Shown: positions 1-8,750 of the stretch, in pieces
How positions within the stretch are numbered: the first letter of the stretch is position 1
Layout of the letters: each line of letters opens with the position of its first letter
Origin: Treponema denticola
GTDB taxonomy: Bacteria > Spirochaetota > Spirochaetia > Treponematales > Treponemataceae
Direction: 5' to 3'
DNA length: 64,000 bases
Assembly: GCF_024400535.1 (NCBI RefSeq)
Contig: NZ_CP038800.1
Coordinates: 1,984,001 to 2,048,000 of the forward strand
The notes under the pieces: generated by a model
Database searches by the model: none
What the model saw: only the letters and a program-made list of their open reading frames with translations
What the model was told of the DNA's origin: nothing
Position numbers and translations under genes: made by a program

Positions 1-2
1 AA

Positions 3-176
3 TTTAACCGGTACGGAATAGAAGCCTATCAAGCGCAACTATCACAAATAGTATTCACTGCATGCGAATATTCAACTGTAGATTCGGTTCAATTTTTAAT
101 TCAGGGACAAAAGAAAGAATATTTGGGAGCGGAAGGTATATGGATAGGCTCACCTCTTTCCGTTAATTCATTCTAA
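3..176 (+). CDS. C-terminal part of a GerMN-domain protein (truncated by window start)
   Basis: An open frame runs from the window edge to TAA at 174-176, giving 57 residues that end IWIGSPLSVNSF. The segment AQLSQIVFTACEYSTVDSV followed by FLIQGQ matches the end of a GerMN domain, where a helix of the form QLVxTLxxxxxVxxV precedes a strand of the form FLxxG. GerMN domains occur in envelope proteins and lipoproteins of many bacteria and are not specific to sporulation. The N-terminus, signal sequence and start are outside the window, so localisation cannot be judged. The domain assignment is moderately firm and the specific role is unknown. Confidence 0.6.
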   Translation, partial: FNRYGIEAYQAQLSQIVFTACEYSTVDSVQFLIQGQKKEYLGAEGIWIGSPLSVNSF

Positions 177-262
177 AACAATAGAATTGCAGTTTATAAA
201 CCTAACAAAGCAATAAACACACAATCTTATAAACAGCAATTCTACCTAATTGAGCCCTTGTA

Positions 263-814
263 TTAGCCTAAGAATACTTGAGCATTATTGTCGATGGCTA
301 AAATTGTCTTACATTCGGAACATCTAAATCTGCCGGCCTTAGTAGCCTTAAGCTTCTTTGAGCATATAGGGCAGGCAAATATTTTAGGAAAGACTTGAGA
401 GTTTGCCGTCGTACTTGAGCTTTGAAAGAAAGCCACTGCATCGGACAATGCATCCTTAATATTAAAAAATTGAGAAAAGCCTAAAAGCTGAAATATCTCG
501 TAAACCTTAGGCTGAATATCCAATAAAACGATATCTCCGCCTCTTGGTTTTACGGTTTTTAAAAAGGCTGTAAAAGAACCTATACCTGTAGATGAAACAT
601 AATTTAAAGCGGCACAGTTAAATACAATCTGTATAAATCCGCCGTCAATTATCTTTGCTATACGTTTTTGGAAAAACGCAGAGTTATATGTATCAATGTA
701 GCCGTTTAAAAAAACGACCACGCACTTATCAAGTCCATCTACTCTTTGAAGCCGAATCTTTAAACTATCATCTTTTTCATCATCAAAGCCGGCTATAACA
801 CTGTTATTACTCAT
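263..814 (-). CDS. STAS-domain (anti-sigma factor antagonist-like) protein with C-terminal zinc ribbon
   Basis: This protein of about 183 residues has a STAS fold: CVVVFLNGYIDTYNS, then FNCAALNYVSSTGIGSF, the usual switch loop with the phosphorylatable Ser-Ser-Thr before GIG. A C-terminal zinc ribbon follows, with CPIC and CSEC pairs. Family knowledge suggests partner-switching regulation with a serine kinase and a SpoIIE phosphatase. A SpoIIE phosphatase is in this window at 37,483, but no link is shown. The start at 814 is chosen because GGGAG lies six bases upstream and because the promoter at 867-895 would start transcription downstream of the longer ORF start at 868. The ribbon fusion is uncommon for a plain antagonist and may bind nucleic acid or a partner. 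Confidence 0.8.
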   Translation of the reverse strand: MSNNSVIAGFDDEKDDSLKIRLQRVDGLDKCVVVFLNGYIDTYNSAFFQKRIAKIIDGGFIQIVFNCAALNYVSSTGIGSFTAFLKTVKPRGGDIVLLDIQPKVYEIFQLLGFSQFFNIKDALSDAVAFFQSSSTTANSQVFPKIFACPICSKKLKATKAGRFRCSECKTILAIDNNAQVFLG

Positions 815-866
815 AATTCTCCCGATTTTTTCAAAATAAAGAAATAATCCAGTATCTCCACCCAGC

Positions 867-895
867 ATTATACTCTTTATTTAAAAAAAAGTCAA
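867..895 (-). promoter_or_regulatory. Sigma70-type promoter for the STAS gene
   Basis: On the minus strand TTGACT (890-895) and TATAAT (867-872) are separated by exactly 17 bases. The predicted transcript start near 860 leaves a leader of about 45 bases before the ATG at 814. Confidence 0.7.
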
Positions 896-1062
896 ATACA
901 AAACAGAAAAATATCTATTTTTCTGTAGCTTTTACTTTTAAGAATTCACATAATACCATAATAGAACAAAGATATTTCTTTACAGTTACAGTATCGGATG
1001 ATATATAATTGCCCTATAGCTTATTTTATCAAATCTTTTAAAGATTTTTTTTTTAATTTCTC

Positions 1063-1091
1063 TTGACATAAAAGCTGAATGACGTCAATAT
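1063..1091 (+). promoter_or_regulatory. Promoter with -10 element six bases before the ATG (possible leaderless transcript)
   Basis: TTGACA at 1063-1068, a 17-base spacer and CAATAT at 1086-1091 are followed by only six bases before the ATG at 1098. No Shine-Dalgarno sequence is present, so transcription would start at or next to the initiation codon. Confidence 0.6.
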
Positions 1092-1097
1092 ACAAAA

Positions 1098-1853
1098 ATG
1101 AATTTTGAAAAAACGATTATTCTTTGCCGGCCGGAAACAAGTGCAAATATAGGAGCCGTATGCAGAGTTATGGCAAATACCGGTTTTAGCGATTTAAGGA
1201 TTACGGGAAACAAGGAGGATTACGATGAAACGGAAGTCTTAAAACTGGCCCTTCACGCCTCCCATGTGTGGAAAAATGCTCATTTTTACCCTCCTACCAT
1301 CGAAGGCTTAAAAGAAGCCGCATCGGATTGTTCAACCTTAATAGGCACGAGCAGGCGTACAGGCCATAAACGTAAAGATCTTGGCATGAGCCCCGAAGAC
1401 CTCTGCCTTGATTTAAAAAGATTTTACGGAGGCAGATTAGGCCTTGTTTTTGGAAATGAGCGCACCGGTCTTACGGATGAAGAGATTAACCTATGCTCTT
1501 TTTCCGTTAATATTCCAGCTGAAGAAGACTTCGGCTCCTATAACCTTTCTCATGCAGTTCTGATTCTTTGTTATTCCATGTATATAGCGGAAAAAGGTAA
1601 TACGCTAGCGGAAAATAATAATCCGCAAATAGAAAAAAACATTTATTTAAAAAAAGCTTCAATGAAAATGATTCAAGAAAACTCGGAACAGATATGCAAA
1701 TACCTTTCAGGACTAGGTTTATTTAAAAAAGGAGGAAAAAAAACAAATGAAACCTTTTTTATTGAGCTTTTATCATCTGCGGGAGCCTCTGAATTCGATA
1801 TAATGCATTTAACTGAAATTTTTAAGAAACTTTTTTTTATGTATAGTTGTTAA
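1098..1853 (+). CDS. TrmH/TrmJ-family (SPOUT) RNA 2'-O-methyltransferase
   Basis: This 251-residue protein has the SPOUT trefoil-knot signature of TrmJ-like enzymes. It opens with ILCRPETSANIGAVCRVMAN (a conserved Arg in the N-terminal motif), followed by LVFGNERTGL at residues 116-125 and SYNLSHAVLILCYSMY at 147-162, which together form the SAM pocket. TrmJ methylates ribose 2'-OH of position 32 in some tRNAs using S-adenosylmethionine. Close relatives act on other RNAs, so the substrate is not certain. A helical C-terminal extension (residues 165-251) is similar to the dimerisation tail of TrmJ. It appears to head a transcript with UMP kinase and a J-domain protein. Confidence 0.82.
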   Translation: MNFEKTIILCRPETSANIGAVCRVMANTGFSDLRITGNKEDYDETEVLKLALHASHVWKNAHFYPPTIEGLKEAASDCSTLIGTSRRTGHKRKDLGMSPEDLCLDLKRFYGGRLGLVFGNERTGLTDEEINLCSFSVNIPAEEDFGSYNLSHAVLILCYSMYIAEKGNTLAENNNPQIEKNIYLKKASMKMIQENSEQICKYLSGLGLFKKGGKKTNETFFIELLSSAGASEFDIMHLTEIFKKLFFMYSC

Positions 1854-1885
1854 TACACTGATAATTATCCTTGAGGAGGGATATT

Positions 1886-2581
1886 ATGGTAACTGTTTTG
1901 TCGGTAGGAGGCTCTATAGTAGCCCCGGATAAACCGGATTTTGATTTTTTGGATAAATTTTCAAAAGCTGTAAGAGGATGGCTTTCTCAAGACTCATCAC
2001 GAAAGCTTATTATGGTGATAGGAGGCGGAGCTCCTGCAAGGGAGTATCAAAACTCTTATAGAACAGTCTGCGATTTGTGCAAAAAAAATATAAATAATGA
2101 TGAAGCAGACTGGATAGGCATAATGGCTACAAGGCTTAATGCCCAGCTTGTAAAAGCCGTTTTTTCAGACCTTTGTCCTAACCCTGTAGTTTACGACCCA
2201 ACTGCCGTTGATATGTTCGGAGGACAAATCTTAGTTGCTGCCGGCTGGAAACCCGGTTTTTCAACGGATAATGACGCAGTATTACTTGCAGAGAGGTTTT
2301 CAGGACAACTGGTAGTAAATCTTTCAAACATTGCCAAGGTTTATACCGATGATCCTAAAAAAAATCCTGAGGCAAAGCCGATTGATAAAATTTCTTGGGA
2401 AGATTTTATAAAAATAGTGGGGACGGAATGGGTGCCCGGAAAAAACACTCCTTTTGATCCTATAGCAAGCCAAAGAGCTCAAAAAGCCGGAATAAAGGTA
2501 ATATGTGCAGCAGGAAAGGATATTGAAAATTTGGAAAACATTCTCAACGGTAAAGACTTTAAAGGAACGGTGATCGGCTAA
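1886..2581 (+). CDS. pyrH: UMP kinase, archaeal-type (amino acid kinase family)
   Basis: About 231 residues of the amino acid kinase fold: a glycine-rich VGGSIV loop at the N-terminus, [11 protein letters not shown] around residue 45, and a conserved [12 protein letters not shown] segment near 125-135 that lines the nucleotide site. It would phosphorylate UMP to UDP with ATP. The arrangement is like the archaeal-type UMP kinase also found in spirochaetes rather than the usual bacterial hexameric PyrH. A TTG at 1871 is possible, but it lies inside the GAGGAGG Shine-Dalgarno of the ATG at 1886, so 1886 is preferred. Its stop overlaps the next start (TAATG). Confidence 0.83.
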   Translation: MVTVLSVGGSIVAPDKPDFDFLDKFSKAVRGWLSQDSSRKLIMVIGGGAPAREYQNSYRTVCDLCKKNINNDEADWIGIMATRLNAQLVKAVFSDLCPNPVVYDPTAVDMFGGQILVAAGWKPGFSTDNDAVLLAERFSGQLVVNLSNIAKVYTDDPKKNPEAKPIDKISWEDFIKIVGTEWVPGKNTPFDPIASQRAQKAGIKVICAAGKDIENLENILNGKDFKGTVIG

Positions 2582-3090
2582 TGGAAAATTATTATAACAT
2601 ACTGAATATTTCTAAGTCTGCAGATGAAGAAGAAATAAAAAAGGCCTATAGAAATCTGGCTATGAGGTATCATCCCGACAAAAATCCTGGAAATAAAATA
2701 GCTGAAGAAAAATTTAAAAGGATAAGCGAGGCTTATTCAATATTATCAAATCCTCAAAAGAGAAAAGACTATGACCTTGGTATGGAAAATACATTTACAT
2801 CGGGCCGAACATACAGCCAAAATGAAAACCCATTTGGAGAAGATATATTTACTTCAGAATGGTGGCAAAAATGGCGAAAAGTGCGGAAAGATAATGCCAA
2901 GAAAAAAGAAAAGATTAGCCGAAGAGAAGCCTTTAAGATCCTTATACGAGGCATAATACTAACCATAGCAGGGGTTCTGCTTTTCAAGAGTGTTATATTT
3001 TTAGGAGTTCTAGGCTTACTTTTAGCCTTATCCCTTGTTTCGGAAGGCATCATCCGAATACGGAAAGGCTATACAGCAATATTTACCTAA
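2581..3090 (+). CDS. J-domain (DnaJ-like) membrane protein
   Basis: Residues 1-67 form a J domain with the HPD tripeptide at 31-33 ([10 protein letters not shown]) and the typical [21 protein letters not shown] end. There is no Gly/Phe-rich region, zinc domain or C-terminal substrate domain, so this is not DnaJ proper. A basic stretch at 85-115 leads to hydrophobic segments at about 118-160, predicted to anchor it in the inner membrane with the J domain in the cytoplasm. It would stimulate DnaK ATPase at the membrane, which is inferred from the family. The start overlaps the UMP kinase stop by one base, so translation is probably coupled. Confidence 0.82.
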   Translation: MENYYNILNISKSADEEEIKKAYRNLAMRYHPDKNPGNKIAEEKFKRISEAYSILSNPQKRKDYDLGMENTFTSGRTYSQNENPFGEDIFTSEWWQKWRKVRKDNAKKKEKISRREAFKILIRGIILTIAGVLLFKSVIFLGVLGLLLALSLVSEGIIRIRKGYTAIFT

Positions 3091-3094
3091 AAGA

Positions 3095-3313
3095 TTATCT
3101 TTCTCTGAAGATAATTCGGCCTCTAGTTAAGTCATAGGGGGATAGGGCAACCTTGACCGTATCTCCCGGAACGATTTTAATATAATGCTTCCGCATCTTT
3201 CCCGATAAATGAGCTAAAATAACATGTCCGTTTTTTAGCTCAACCCTAAACATAGTATTTGGAAGAGATTCCTTAACAATACCTTCCACTTCAATTGCTT
3301 CTTCCTTAGCCAC
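3095..3313 (-). CDS. infA: Translation initiation factor IF-1
   Basis: A 72-residue S1/OB-fold protein of the normal IF-1 length and sequence: [20 protein letters not shown], then [20 protein letters not shown] and a C-terminal [12 protein letters not shown]-1 binds the A site of the 30S subunit with IF-2 and IF-3 during initiation. The start is GTG at 3313, seven nucleotides after a strong GGAGG. It is divergent from the DksA-type gene and here stands apart from the ribosomal protein operon where infA is often found. Confidence 0.95.
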   Translation of the reverse strand: MAKEEAIEVEGIVKESLPNTMFRVELKNGHVILAHLSGKMRKHYIKIVPGDTVKVALSPYDLTRGRIIFRER

Positions 3314-3343
3314 AAGACCTCCAAAAAAAAATGAATAAATTTC

Positions 3344-3363
3344 AAAAAAGCATTTGCTTTTTT
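3344..3363 (-). promoter_or_regulatory. Short inverted repeat in the infA leader
   Basis: AAAAAAGC (3344-3351) is mirrored by GCTTTTTT (3356-3363) around a four-base loop, 30 bases upstream of the infA start. It could form a weak hairpin in the leader. Whether it regulates anything is unknown. Confidence 0.3.
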
Positions 3364-3422
3364 CTTAATTCAGCCGTATAATTCTAAAGTCTATTAAAAA
3401 AATTGTCAACTAGGAGAAGTGT

Positions 3423-3788
3423 ATGAAAAAGAAGTTTATTGATGAAATGAAAGAATATTTGCTAAAAGAAAGGGAAGACATACTTACATCCTTGCAAAGA
3501 AATGATAAAGAGTATGAAGAAACCTTGGCAAACAGCATTCCAAAAGACTTTGCAGATCTGGCATCCTATAGCACCGATAGGGATATGATGGAATTTATAG
3601 GAGACAGCAATTTAAAGAAGCTTCAAAAAATAGATTCTGCACTGGAAAGGATTAGGGAAGGCAAATACGGTAAGTGTATAACTTGTAATCAGCAAATTCC
3701 GGAAGACAGACTTAAAGCCCTTCCATATGCATTAAAATGCATCGATTGCCAAACAAAGTCTGAAAAGAAGATGCACCCTCAAAATTAA
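3423..3788 (+). CDS. DksA/TraR-family zinc-finger transcription factor
   Basis: A 121-residue protein with an N-terminal coiled coil, a DxxDxAxxxx-type tip (KDFADLASYSTDRD, residues 41-54) and a four-cysteine zinc finger at C85, C88, C106 and C109. This is the DksA-type architecture. Such proteins insert the coiled coil into the RNA polymerase secondary channel and modulate promoters, often with ppGpp. The tip reads DFADLAS where E. coli DksA has DxxDxA acidic residues, so activity is plausible but not proven. The ATG follows AGGAG with good spacing. It converges with ffh across a strong hairpin. Confidence 0.82.
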   Translation: MKKKFIDEMKEYLLKEREDILTSLQRNDKEYEETLANSIPKDFADLASYSTDRDMMEFIGDSNLKKLQKIDSALERIREGKYGKCITCNQQIPEDRLKALPYALKCIDCQTKSEKKMHPQN

Positions 3789-3814
3789 TCAAAAAGGTAG
3801 TATTATGATTTATA

Positions 3815-3850
3815 AAAGAAGCCTTGAAAGTTTCAAGGCTTCTTTGTATT
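3815..3850. terminator. Bidirectional intrinsic terminator between dksA-type gene and ffh
   Basis: AAAGAAGCCTTG (3815-3826) pairs perfectly with CAAGGCTTCTTT (3834-3845) around a seven-base loop. A T-rich run follows on the plus strand and A's precede it, so it can serve both converging genes. Confidence 0.8.
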
Positions 3851-3865
3851 TTAAGCAGCTCAAGC

Positions 3866-5197
3866 CTAGCCGAAAAAGCCTCCCGACATCATTTTAGCTT
3901 GTAGTCCCTTGTTTTTTGACACCTTCCTCATCATTTGACGGGTCTTTTCAAATTGCTTTAAAAGCTTGTTTACATCGCCTACAGAGGTTCCTGAGCCCTT
4001 TGCAATGCGTTTACGGCGGGGCGGCCCGATAATGCGGAAATTATCCCTTTCTTTTAATGTCATCGACTGAATTATGGCCTTTTGGCGTTTTAAAAGCGAG
4101 AGGTCCAGCTTATCCTTGTCTATTTGGCCTGAAAGCCCGGGAATCATATCAAGCATGGATTCCAATGGCCCCATCTTTTCGGCCTGCTCCAACTGCATGA
4201 GCATATCGGCAAGGCTGAAACTTTCGCTTTGCATCTTTTTTTGGAGCTTTTCCGCCTCTTCTTCATCATAAAGAGCTTGGGCTTTTTCGACAAGAGAAAC
4301 AATGTCGCCCATGCCCAAGATACGGCTTGCAATGCGGTCGGGATAAAAGGGTTCAAGGTCTTCAAGCTTTTCGCCTGTTCCTATGTAAAAAATCGGCTTA
4401 CCTGTTATGGTTTTTAAGGAAAGGGCGGCACCGCCTCGGGTGTCGGAATCGAATTTTGTAAGAATTAAGCCTGAAAGCCCTACCTGCTCATCAAATTCCT
4501 TTGCAACATCAACGGCGCTTTGACCGGTCATAGAGTCGGCAACAAGGATGGTTTCCATAGGTTTTACGGCAGATTTAATATTGACGATTTCCTTCATCAT
4601 GTCTTCATCAATTTGGAGACGTCCTGCCGTATCGACTATGACCGTATCATAAAAGTTCTTTTTGGCAAAGGCCAGAGCATTTTTTGCGACCTTTACCGCA
4701 TCCTTCGTTTCTTCTTTGTAAACGGGCACGCTGATGTTTCCGCCCAAAACGGAAAGCTGCTCTATGGCGGCAGGGCGGACAAGGTCGCAGGCAACCAGCA
4801 AGGGCTTTTTTCCCTCATTTTTAAGCTTTAAGGCCAATTTTGCGGCACTGGTAGTCTTTCCCGAGCCTTGGAGACCTAAAAAGAGGATTACCGATTGGGT
4901 GTCAGGCCCCCTTAGATCGAGGGCTTTTTTTTCGTCCCCTAAAAAGGAGGTCATCTTATCGTATACAATCTTTGTAAACTGCTGCCCGGGATCGACGGAT
5001 TTTAGAACCCTTTCTCCCTTGGCTTCTTCGGCTGTAGCATTTATAAAACGGCGTACAACACGCAAGTTTACGTCGGCATCCAAAAGAGCCGTCTTAATTT
5101 CTTCAATTGTGTCTTCAATATTTTTTTCGGTAATTTTGGACTTGCCGCTCAATGAGCGCATTATCCCGCTGAATTTTTCGGTAATATTTTCGAGCAT
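3866..5197 (-). CDS. ffh: Signal recognition particle GTPase Ffh
   Basis: A 443-residue protein with full N, G and M domains. The P-loop GLQGSGKTT is at residues 108-116, with DTAGRLQ and TKFDSDTRGG further on as the other GTPase motifs. The methionine-rich M domain ends in KMMSGGFFG. It binds 4.5S RNA and signal peptides and delivers nascent chains to FtsY and SecYEG. Length and motifs are normal. Its ATG overlaps the stop of gpsA (TAATG), so the two genes are likely translated from one mRNA. Confidence 0.97.
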   Translation of the reverse strand: MLENITEKFSGIMRSLSGKSKITEKNIEDTIEEIKTALLDADVNLRVVRRFINATAEEAKGERVLKSVDPGQQFTKIVYDKMTSFLGDEKKALDLRGPDTQSVILFLGLQGSGKTTSAAKLALKLKNEGKKPLLVACDLVRPAAIEQLSVLGGNISVPVYKEETKDAVKVAKNALAFAKKNFYDTVIVDTAGRLQIDEDMMKEIVNIKSAVKPMETILVADSMTGQSAVDVAKEFDEQVGLSGLILTKFDSDTRGGAALSLKTITGKPIFYIGTGEKLEDLEPFYPDRIASRILGMGDIVSLVEKAQALYDEEEAEKLQKKMQSESFSLADMLMQLEQAEKMGPLESMLDMIPGLSGQIDKDKLDLSLLKRQKAIIQSMTLKERDNFRIIGPPRRKRIAKGSGTSVGDVNKLLKQFEKTRQMMRKVSKNKGLQAKMMSGGFFG

Positions 5198-6270
5198 TAC
5201 TTTGTATCTCCCTTTAGTAAGTTTTCTATTAAGTCAAGAGGTTTTAATTCTTTGTTTAAGATTTTATAAAGCCCCGAACATATGGGCAGCTTTAAATTTC
5301 TTTTTTCTGCAAGAATATTTAAATATTTACAGGCAACTACACCTTCGGGTAAATAGCCTATTTTATCGATATTTTTAATAAGATCATCCACATTTTCAAA
5401 TGAAAGAAGAATCTTCTTTGTAATGATTTCATTACCGAAACGGCGGTTTCTGCCGTATTTACTTCGGCAAGTTACATCCAAGTCCCCTACTCCGGAAATC
5501 GATGTAAAGGTTTCAGGATGAGTTGCACCCATGGCGCGGCCTATTATCTGAATCTCGTTTAAGCCGGCAGCCAAAAGGAGGGATTCGGTATTGTCTCCAA
5601 AAATATCGGAGGTTACGGTTAAAGCGTCTAAAACACCGAAGGCTACGGCTACAACGTTTTTAGCGGCTGCACATACCTGTACCCCTATTATATCCAAGCT
5701 GGAATAAACAAGCAAATTCCTCGATTTTAATATTTCGCGGCACCGGATAGAGCACATCGGATTTTGAGAAGCGGCTATAAGACCTGTCAGCTTACCTTCG
5801 GCTACCTCCTCCCCATGGCTCGGCCCTGCTACATAAACCAAGTGATTTTTATAAAAGTCAGGAAGCATTTCCTCCAAAACATCTATTATAAACTTAGGTT
5901 CTCCGTTTTCATCTGGAATAAAGCCCTTAGTCAGTACCGCTATTGTAGGATAGGGCATTGCCCCATCGTCATGGCTAAAAGGAGCGAATTTCAGAAGCTC
6001 TTCAACAGTAGAAGTTAAATAAAGCGAAGGGCTTGCCAAAAAAATAAAGGCAGCATCTTTGCATACCGCTTCCATGTCCGTAGATGCAGAAACGGTTTTA
6101 GGCAATTTATGGTTAGGCAAATATTTTTCGTTTATATGGTCCGTATTTATCGAATCGGCAACACCGGCAGTGTGGCTCCAAAGCACAACCCTGTGTCCGT
6201 TTTTTCCAAGCGAACAGGCTACAGCCGTTCCCCAAGAACCGGCTCCGATAACGGCAATCTTATCGTTCAC
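5197..6270 (-). CDS. gpsA: Glycerol-3-phosphate dehydrogenase [NAD(P)+]
   Basis: About 357 residues. The N-terminal Rossmann motif is KIAVIGAGSWGTAVA. Catalytic-lysine and substrate motifs include LTKGF, AGPSHGEEVA and AAKNVVAVAFG, and ISGVGDLDVTC and GRNRRFG form the substrate site. It reduces dihydroxyacetone phosphate to sn-glycerol 3-phosphate for phospholipid synthesis in the cytoplasm. An upstream ATG at 6315 gives 15 more residues but has no ribosome site. The GTG at 6270 follows GGGGG with a six-base gap and leaves a normal N-terminus, so it is preferred. It is followed directly by ffh. Confidence 0.94.
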   Translation of the reverse strand: MNDKIAVIGAGSWGTAVACSLGKNGHRVVLWSHTAGVADSINTDHINEKYLPNHKLPKTVSASTDMEAVCKDAAFIFLASPSLYLTSTVEELLKFAPFSHDDGAMPYPTIAVLTKGFIPDENGEPKFIIDVLEEMLPDFYKNHLVYVAGPSHGEEVAEGKLTGLIAASQNPMCSIRCREILKSRNLLVYSSLDIIGVQVCAAAKNVVAVAFGVLDALTVTSDIFGDNTESLLLAAGLNEIQIIGRAMGATHPETFTSISGVGDLDVTCRSKYGRNRRFGNEIITKKILLSFENVDDLIKNIDKIGYLPEGVVACKYLNILAEKRNLKLPICSGLYKILNKELKPLDLIENLLKGDTK

Positions 6271-6371
6271 AAATTTCCCCCATTTGTTAAGTTCCCTGTT
6301 TATACAGTCTATCATTTTTTATTAAAAGTTTCAATAAACGTAAATTTAAAAAACAAGTATCTTTTCCGTTC

Positions 6372-6400
6372 TTTACAATTTGCAAATACTATGATATATT
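6372..6400 (+). promoter_or_regulatory. Promoter six bases before the ATG of the first binding lipoprotein (possible leaderless)
   Basis: TTTACA (6372-6377), a 17-base spacer and TATATT (6395-6400) are followed by GAGCTT and then ATG at 6407. No ribosome-binding site is visible. Confidence 0.6.
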
Positions 6401-6406
6401 GAGCTT

Positions 6407-7234
6407 ATGCGTAATAAATCAAAATTAGCCGGACTTTTACTTATTTTTTTAACTTTATTTGCCTTTTCATGCAAAAAAAATGAAACCTATGATGTATCGG
6501 TAGAAGATATATCTTTAGCTGAGGTTTTAGTAAAATCAAAAATTGTTATAGGAGTAAGTGCATATAACCCACCTATGAGCTTCTACAATAGCAAAAAAGA
6601 ATTAGACGGCTTTGATATTGATGTTTTTAAAGAAATTGCAGATGTAATGAATATTGAGGCGGAATTTCAGACCGTAAACACCGGTGAAGTACTTCAGTTG
6701 ATAACTAACGGCGATATAGATTGCATAGCATCAGGCTTTTCATATTCGGATGAAAGAACTAAATATTATGAAATGACTCAGCCCTACCTGCGCAATGCTG
6801 TAGTCCTTGTAACTCTAAAACAAAAAGAACTAAAAAATCTGGAAGATTTGAAGGGAAAAAAAATAGGAGGTCAAAAAGGCAGCCTAGGCATTTCTGTAAT
6901 CAAAAATAATCCTGAACTGACGGCTAAAATTGCTTATGTTAGAGATACATATAATAATATCACGGAAGTTTTAGGCGACTTAAAAAATCTTGGGATTGAT
7001 GCCGGCGTAGCCGATCTTTCGGCAATTATTGAATATTTAGCAAATGAGCCGGATGTATATAAAATATTCGGAGACGCCTTAGCTATGGACTATTATGTAT
7101 ATGCCTTTAAAAAAGGGAGTCTAGCCTTAAAAAACGAAGTGGAAAAAAATCTCTTAAAACTTGAACAACAAGGGACGCTTGAAAAAATTTCACGAAAATG
7201 GTTTGGAGCCGATAGGATAATTTTAGGAAAATAA
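6407..7234 (+). CDS. Solute-binding lipoprotein, amino-acid ABC transporter type (SBP_bac_3)
   Basis: A 275-residue protein with a type II signal peptide (basic RNKSK start, hydrophobic stretch, lipobox AFSC with Cys near residue 22). The mature part is a family 3 periplasmic binding fold: KIVIGVSAYNPPMSF, then LDGFDIDVFKEIADVM, DCIASGFSYSDERTKYYEMT and a conserved EKISRKWFG end. It should bind a polar amino acid or similar small solute at the outer face of the inner membrane. No permease or ATPase gene is adjacent. Either transport partners are elsewhere or the protein serves as a sensor or chemoreceptor ligand carrier. The next gene is a paralogue. Confidence 0.85.
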   Translation: MRNKSKLAGLLLIFLTLFAFSCKKNETYDVSVEDISLAEVLVKSKIVIGVSAYNPPMSFYNSKKELDGFDIDVFKEIADVMNIEAEFQTVNTGEVLQLITNGDIDCIASGFSYSDERTKYYEMTQPYLRNAVVLVTLKQKELKNLEDLKGKKIGGQKGSLGISVIKNNPELTAKIAYVRDTYNNITEVLGDLKNLGIDAGVADLSAIIEYLANEPDVYKIFGDALAMDYYVYAFKKGSLALKNEVEKNLLKLEQQGTLEKISRKWFGADRIILGK

Positions 7235-7251
7235 AAAGGAATTATGGCTTT

Positions 7252-8088
7252 ATGAAGAAAAATTTAAACTATGCTAAACTTGTCTTTATACTTCTTTTAA
7301 CAGTATTGGAGCTTTCTGCATGCAGGCCTAAGGCTGTGCGTGTAAGAAAAAAAGAAAACGATATTTCTCTAGCAAAGGTCTTTGTAAAAAAGGAATTGAT
7401 AATAGGGGTTAGAGACGATTATCCGCCTCTTTCCTTTCTAAACCTTTTTACAGCATCAGTTGAAGGCTATGATATTGAACTGGCTCAAGAACTATGCAGA
7501 CGGCTAAAGGTTAAACCTGTTTTTAAGGTCATAAAATGGTCTCGAAGAAAAGAGCTTCTTAACAATGGAGATATTGATTGTATATGGGGAGCCTTTGGCT
7601 ATAGCAAGGAAAGAGCAGAAGCCTATAGCCTTACAGCACCATATATAAGAGCGGCTATTATTTTCGTAGTAAAGGATGATTCACCTTATTATTCGATCCA
7701 AGACATAAAAGAAAAAAAAATAGGAGTTCTTTCTGCATCCTTTATGCAATCAAGCCTTAAAAAAGCCGAATTTACCTACGGAGTATTTAAAAATACTGTT
7801 GTATATCAAAAGGCAATAGATGCTGTTGCAGCCCTTGATAAAGGTGAGGTAGACTGCGTAGTTCACGATCTATTAGCTATAAACAGCCTTATGAAGTCGA
7901 GGAAAGAGCGCTATAGGGTGATTAATGAAGCTATAGCCTCAAAAGATTATATTATAGCCTTTAGAAAAGGAGACATTGCCCTGATGAAAGCAGTCGAATC
8001 TACTTTAGAAGAGATGGCTAAAAGCGATTTTTTAGAAAAAACAAGCAAAAAATGGTTTGATGCAAATATATCCATTGTAGGCCGCTAA
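7252..8088 (+). CDS. Second solute-binding lipoprotein (SBP_bac_3), paralogue of the preceding gene
   Basis: 278 residues with a lipobox LSAC after a hydrophobic signal, then the same domain order as its neighbour (ELIIGVRDDYPPLSF, VEGYDIELAQELC, DCIWGAFGYSKERAEAYS, EKTSKKWFDA). The pair probably arose by tandem duplication and has diverged well beyond recent copy. A Shine-Dalgarno AAGGA lies upstream. A three-codon mini-ORF (ATG at 7243) ends in a TGA that overlaps the start codon, which may couple initiation. No transport partners are nearby. Confidence 0.84.
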   Translation: MKKNLNYAKLVFILLLTVLELSACRPKAVRVRKKENDISLAKVFVKKELIIGVRDDYPPLSFLNLFTASVEGYDIELAQELCRRLKVKPVFKVIKWSRRKELLNNGDIDCIWGAFGYSKERAEAYSLTAPYIRAAIIFVVKDDSPYYSIQDIKEKKIGVLSASFMQSSLKKAEFTYGVFKNTVVYQKAIDAVAALDKGEVDCVVHDLLAINSLMKSRKERYRVINEAIASKDYIIAFRKGDIALMKAVESTLEEMAKSDFLEKTSKKWFDANISIVGR

Positions 8089-8104
8089 ACCTATAAAAAG
8101 AACC

Positions 8105-8653
8105 TTATTTTGTATAAACTGAAACTATCTCGCAAATGTAAATATAATGGAAATCTTTTTTTGGATATGAATCTATAATAATCTGCGGATCAACAAATAA
8201 ATCCATATCAAATTTGCTTCGGTAGAGTTTTCGGCATACCAGAACGGTCTTAGCCTGTTCAAAAGATATAGCACCATCTTCAAGCATTATAGGCTTTAAG
8301 CCGGTTTCGCTTGCCTTATCTACATTACGGCCGGAAGCCGAACCGCAAAAAGCCAGCACATCTCTAGCCCACGAATCATTTTCTTCAAAAAAAGAAAGAG
8401 TTATATAATCTTCTTTATCGGCAAATTCGGAAGTATATCTGGTCGGCCTTATATAAACTGTAGCTGTAAGTTTATTCCACAAAAAGCCTATAGATCCCCA
8501 GCCGGCAGTCATCGTATTCCACTTACCTTTTTCCGTTCCGCATCCTGCAGTTACTAAAAAACCCTCATTATGAGAACCGGTAATCGATGAAACAGGTTTT
8601 ATCAATTTATCCAGAATTTCGGCACTAGCCTTTTGCATTTTAAATTTTGACAT
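8105..8653 (-). CDS. Flavin reductase-like domain protein (FMN-binding split barrel)
   Basis: 182 residues resembling the flavoredoxin/flavin reductase family: FLVTAGCGTEKGKWNTMTAGWG (read in two parts around residue 30-50), a central IGFLWNKLTATVYIRPTRYT and FADKEDYITLSFF. The family binds FMN and reduces flavin or transfers electrons. Many members are of unknown substrate. The ATG follows GGGAGG with a typical gap. It lies convergent with the binding-protein pair and divergent from the serine hydrolase, so it is probably a single-gene unit. Confidence 0.78.
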   Translation of the reverse strand: MSKFKMQKASAEILDKLIKPVSSITGSHNEGFLVTAGCGTEKGKWNTMTAGWGSIGFLWNKLTATVYIRPTRYTSEFADKEDYITLSFFEENDSWARDVLAFCGSASGRNVDKASETGLKPIMLEDGAISFEQAKTVLVCRKLYRSKFDMDLFVDPQIIIDSYPKKDFHYIYICEIVSVYTK

Positions 8654-8738
8654 AAATTACCTCCCAGTTTATTATATACGATAATCATTTTATGTGCAAT
8701 AAGAAATTTTTCTTCTTTTCTATTTTTACATTTTATGA

Positions 8739-8744
8739 TAGAAT
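8739..8744 (+). promoter_or_regulatory. Candidate -10 element six bases before the AmiE-like gene ATG
   Basis: TAGAAT at 8739-8744 is followed by AGGTAA and the ATG at 8751. The matching -35 (TTTTCT, 8716-8721) is weak. The geometry resembles the other leaderless-type starts in this window. Confidence 0.35.
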
Positions 8745-8750
8745 AGGTAA

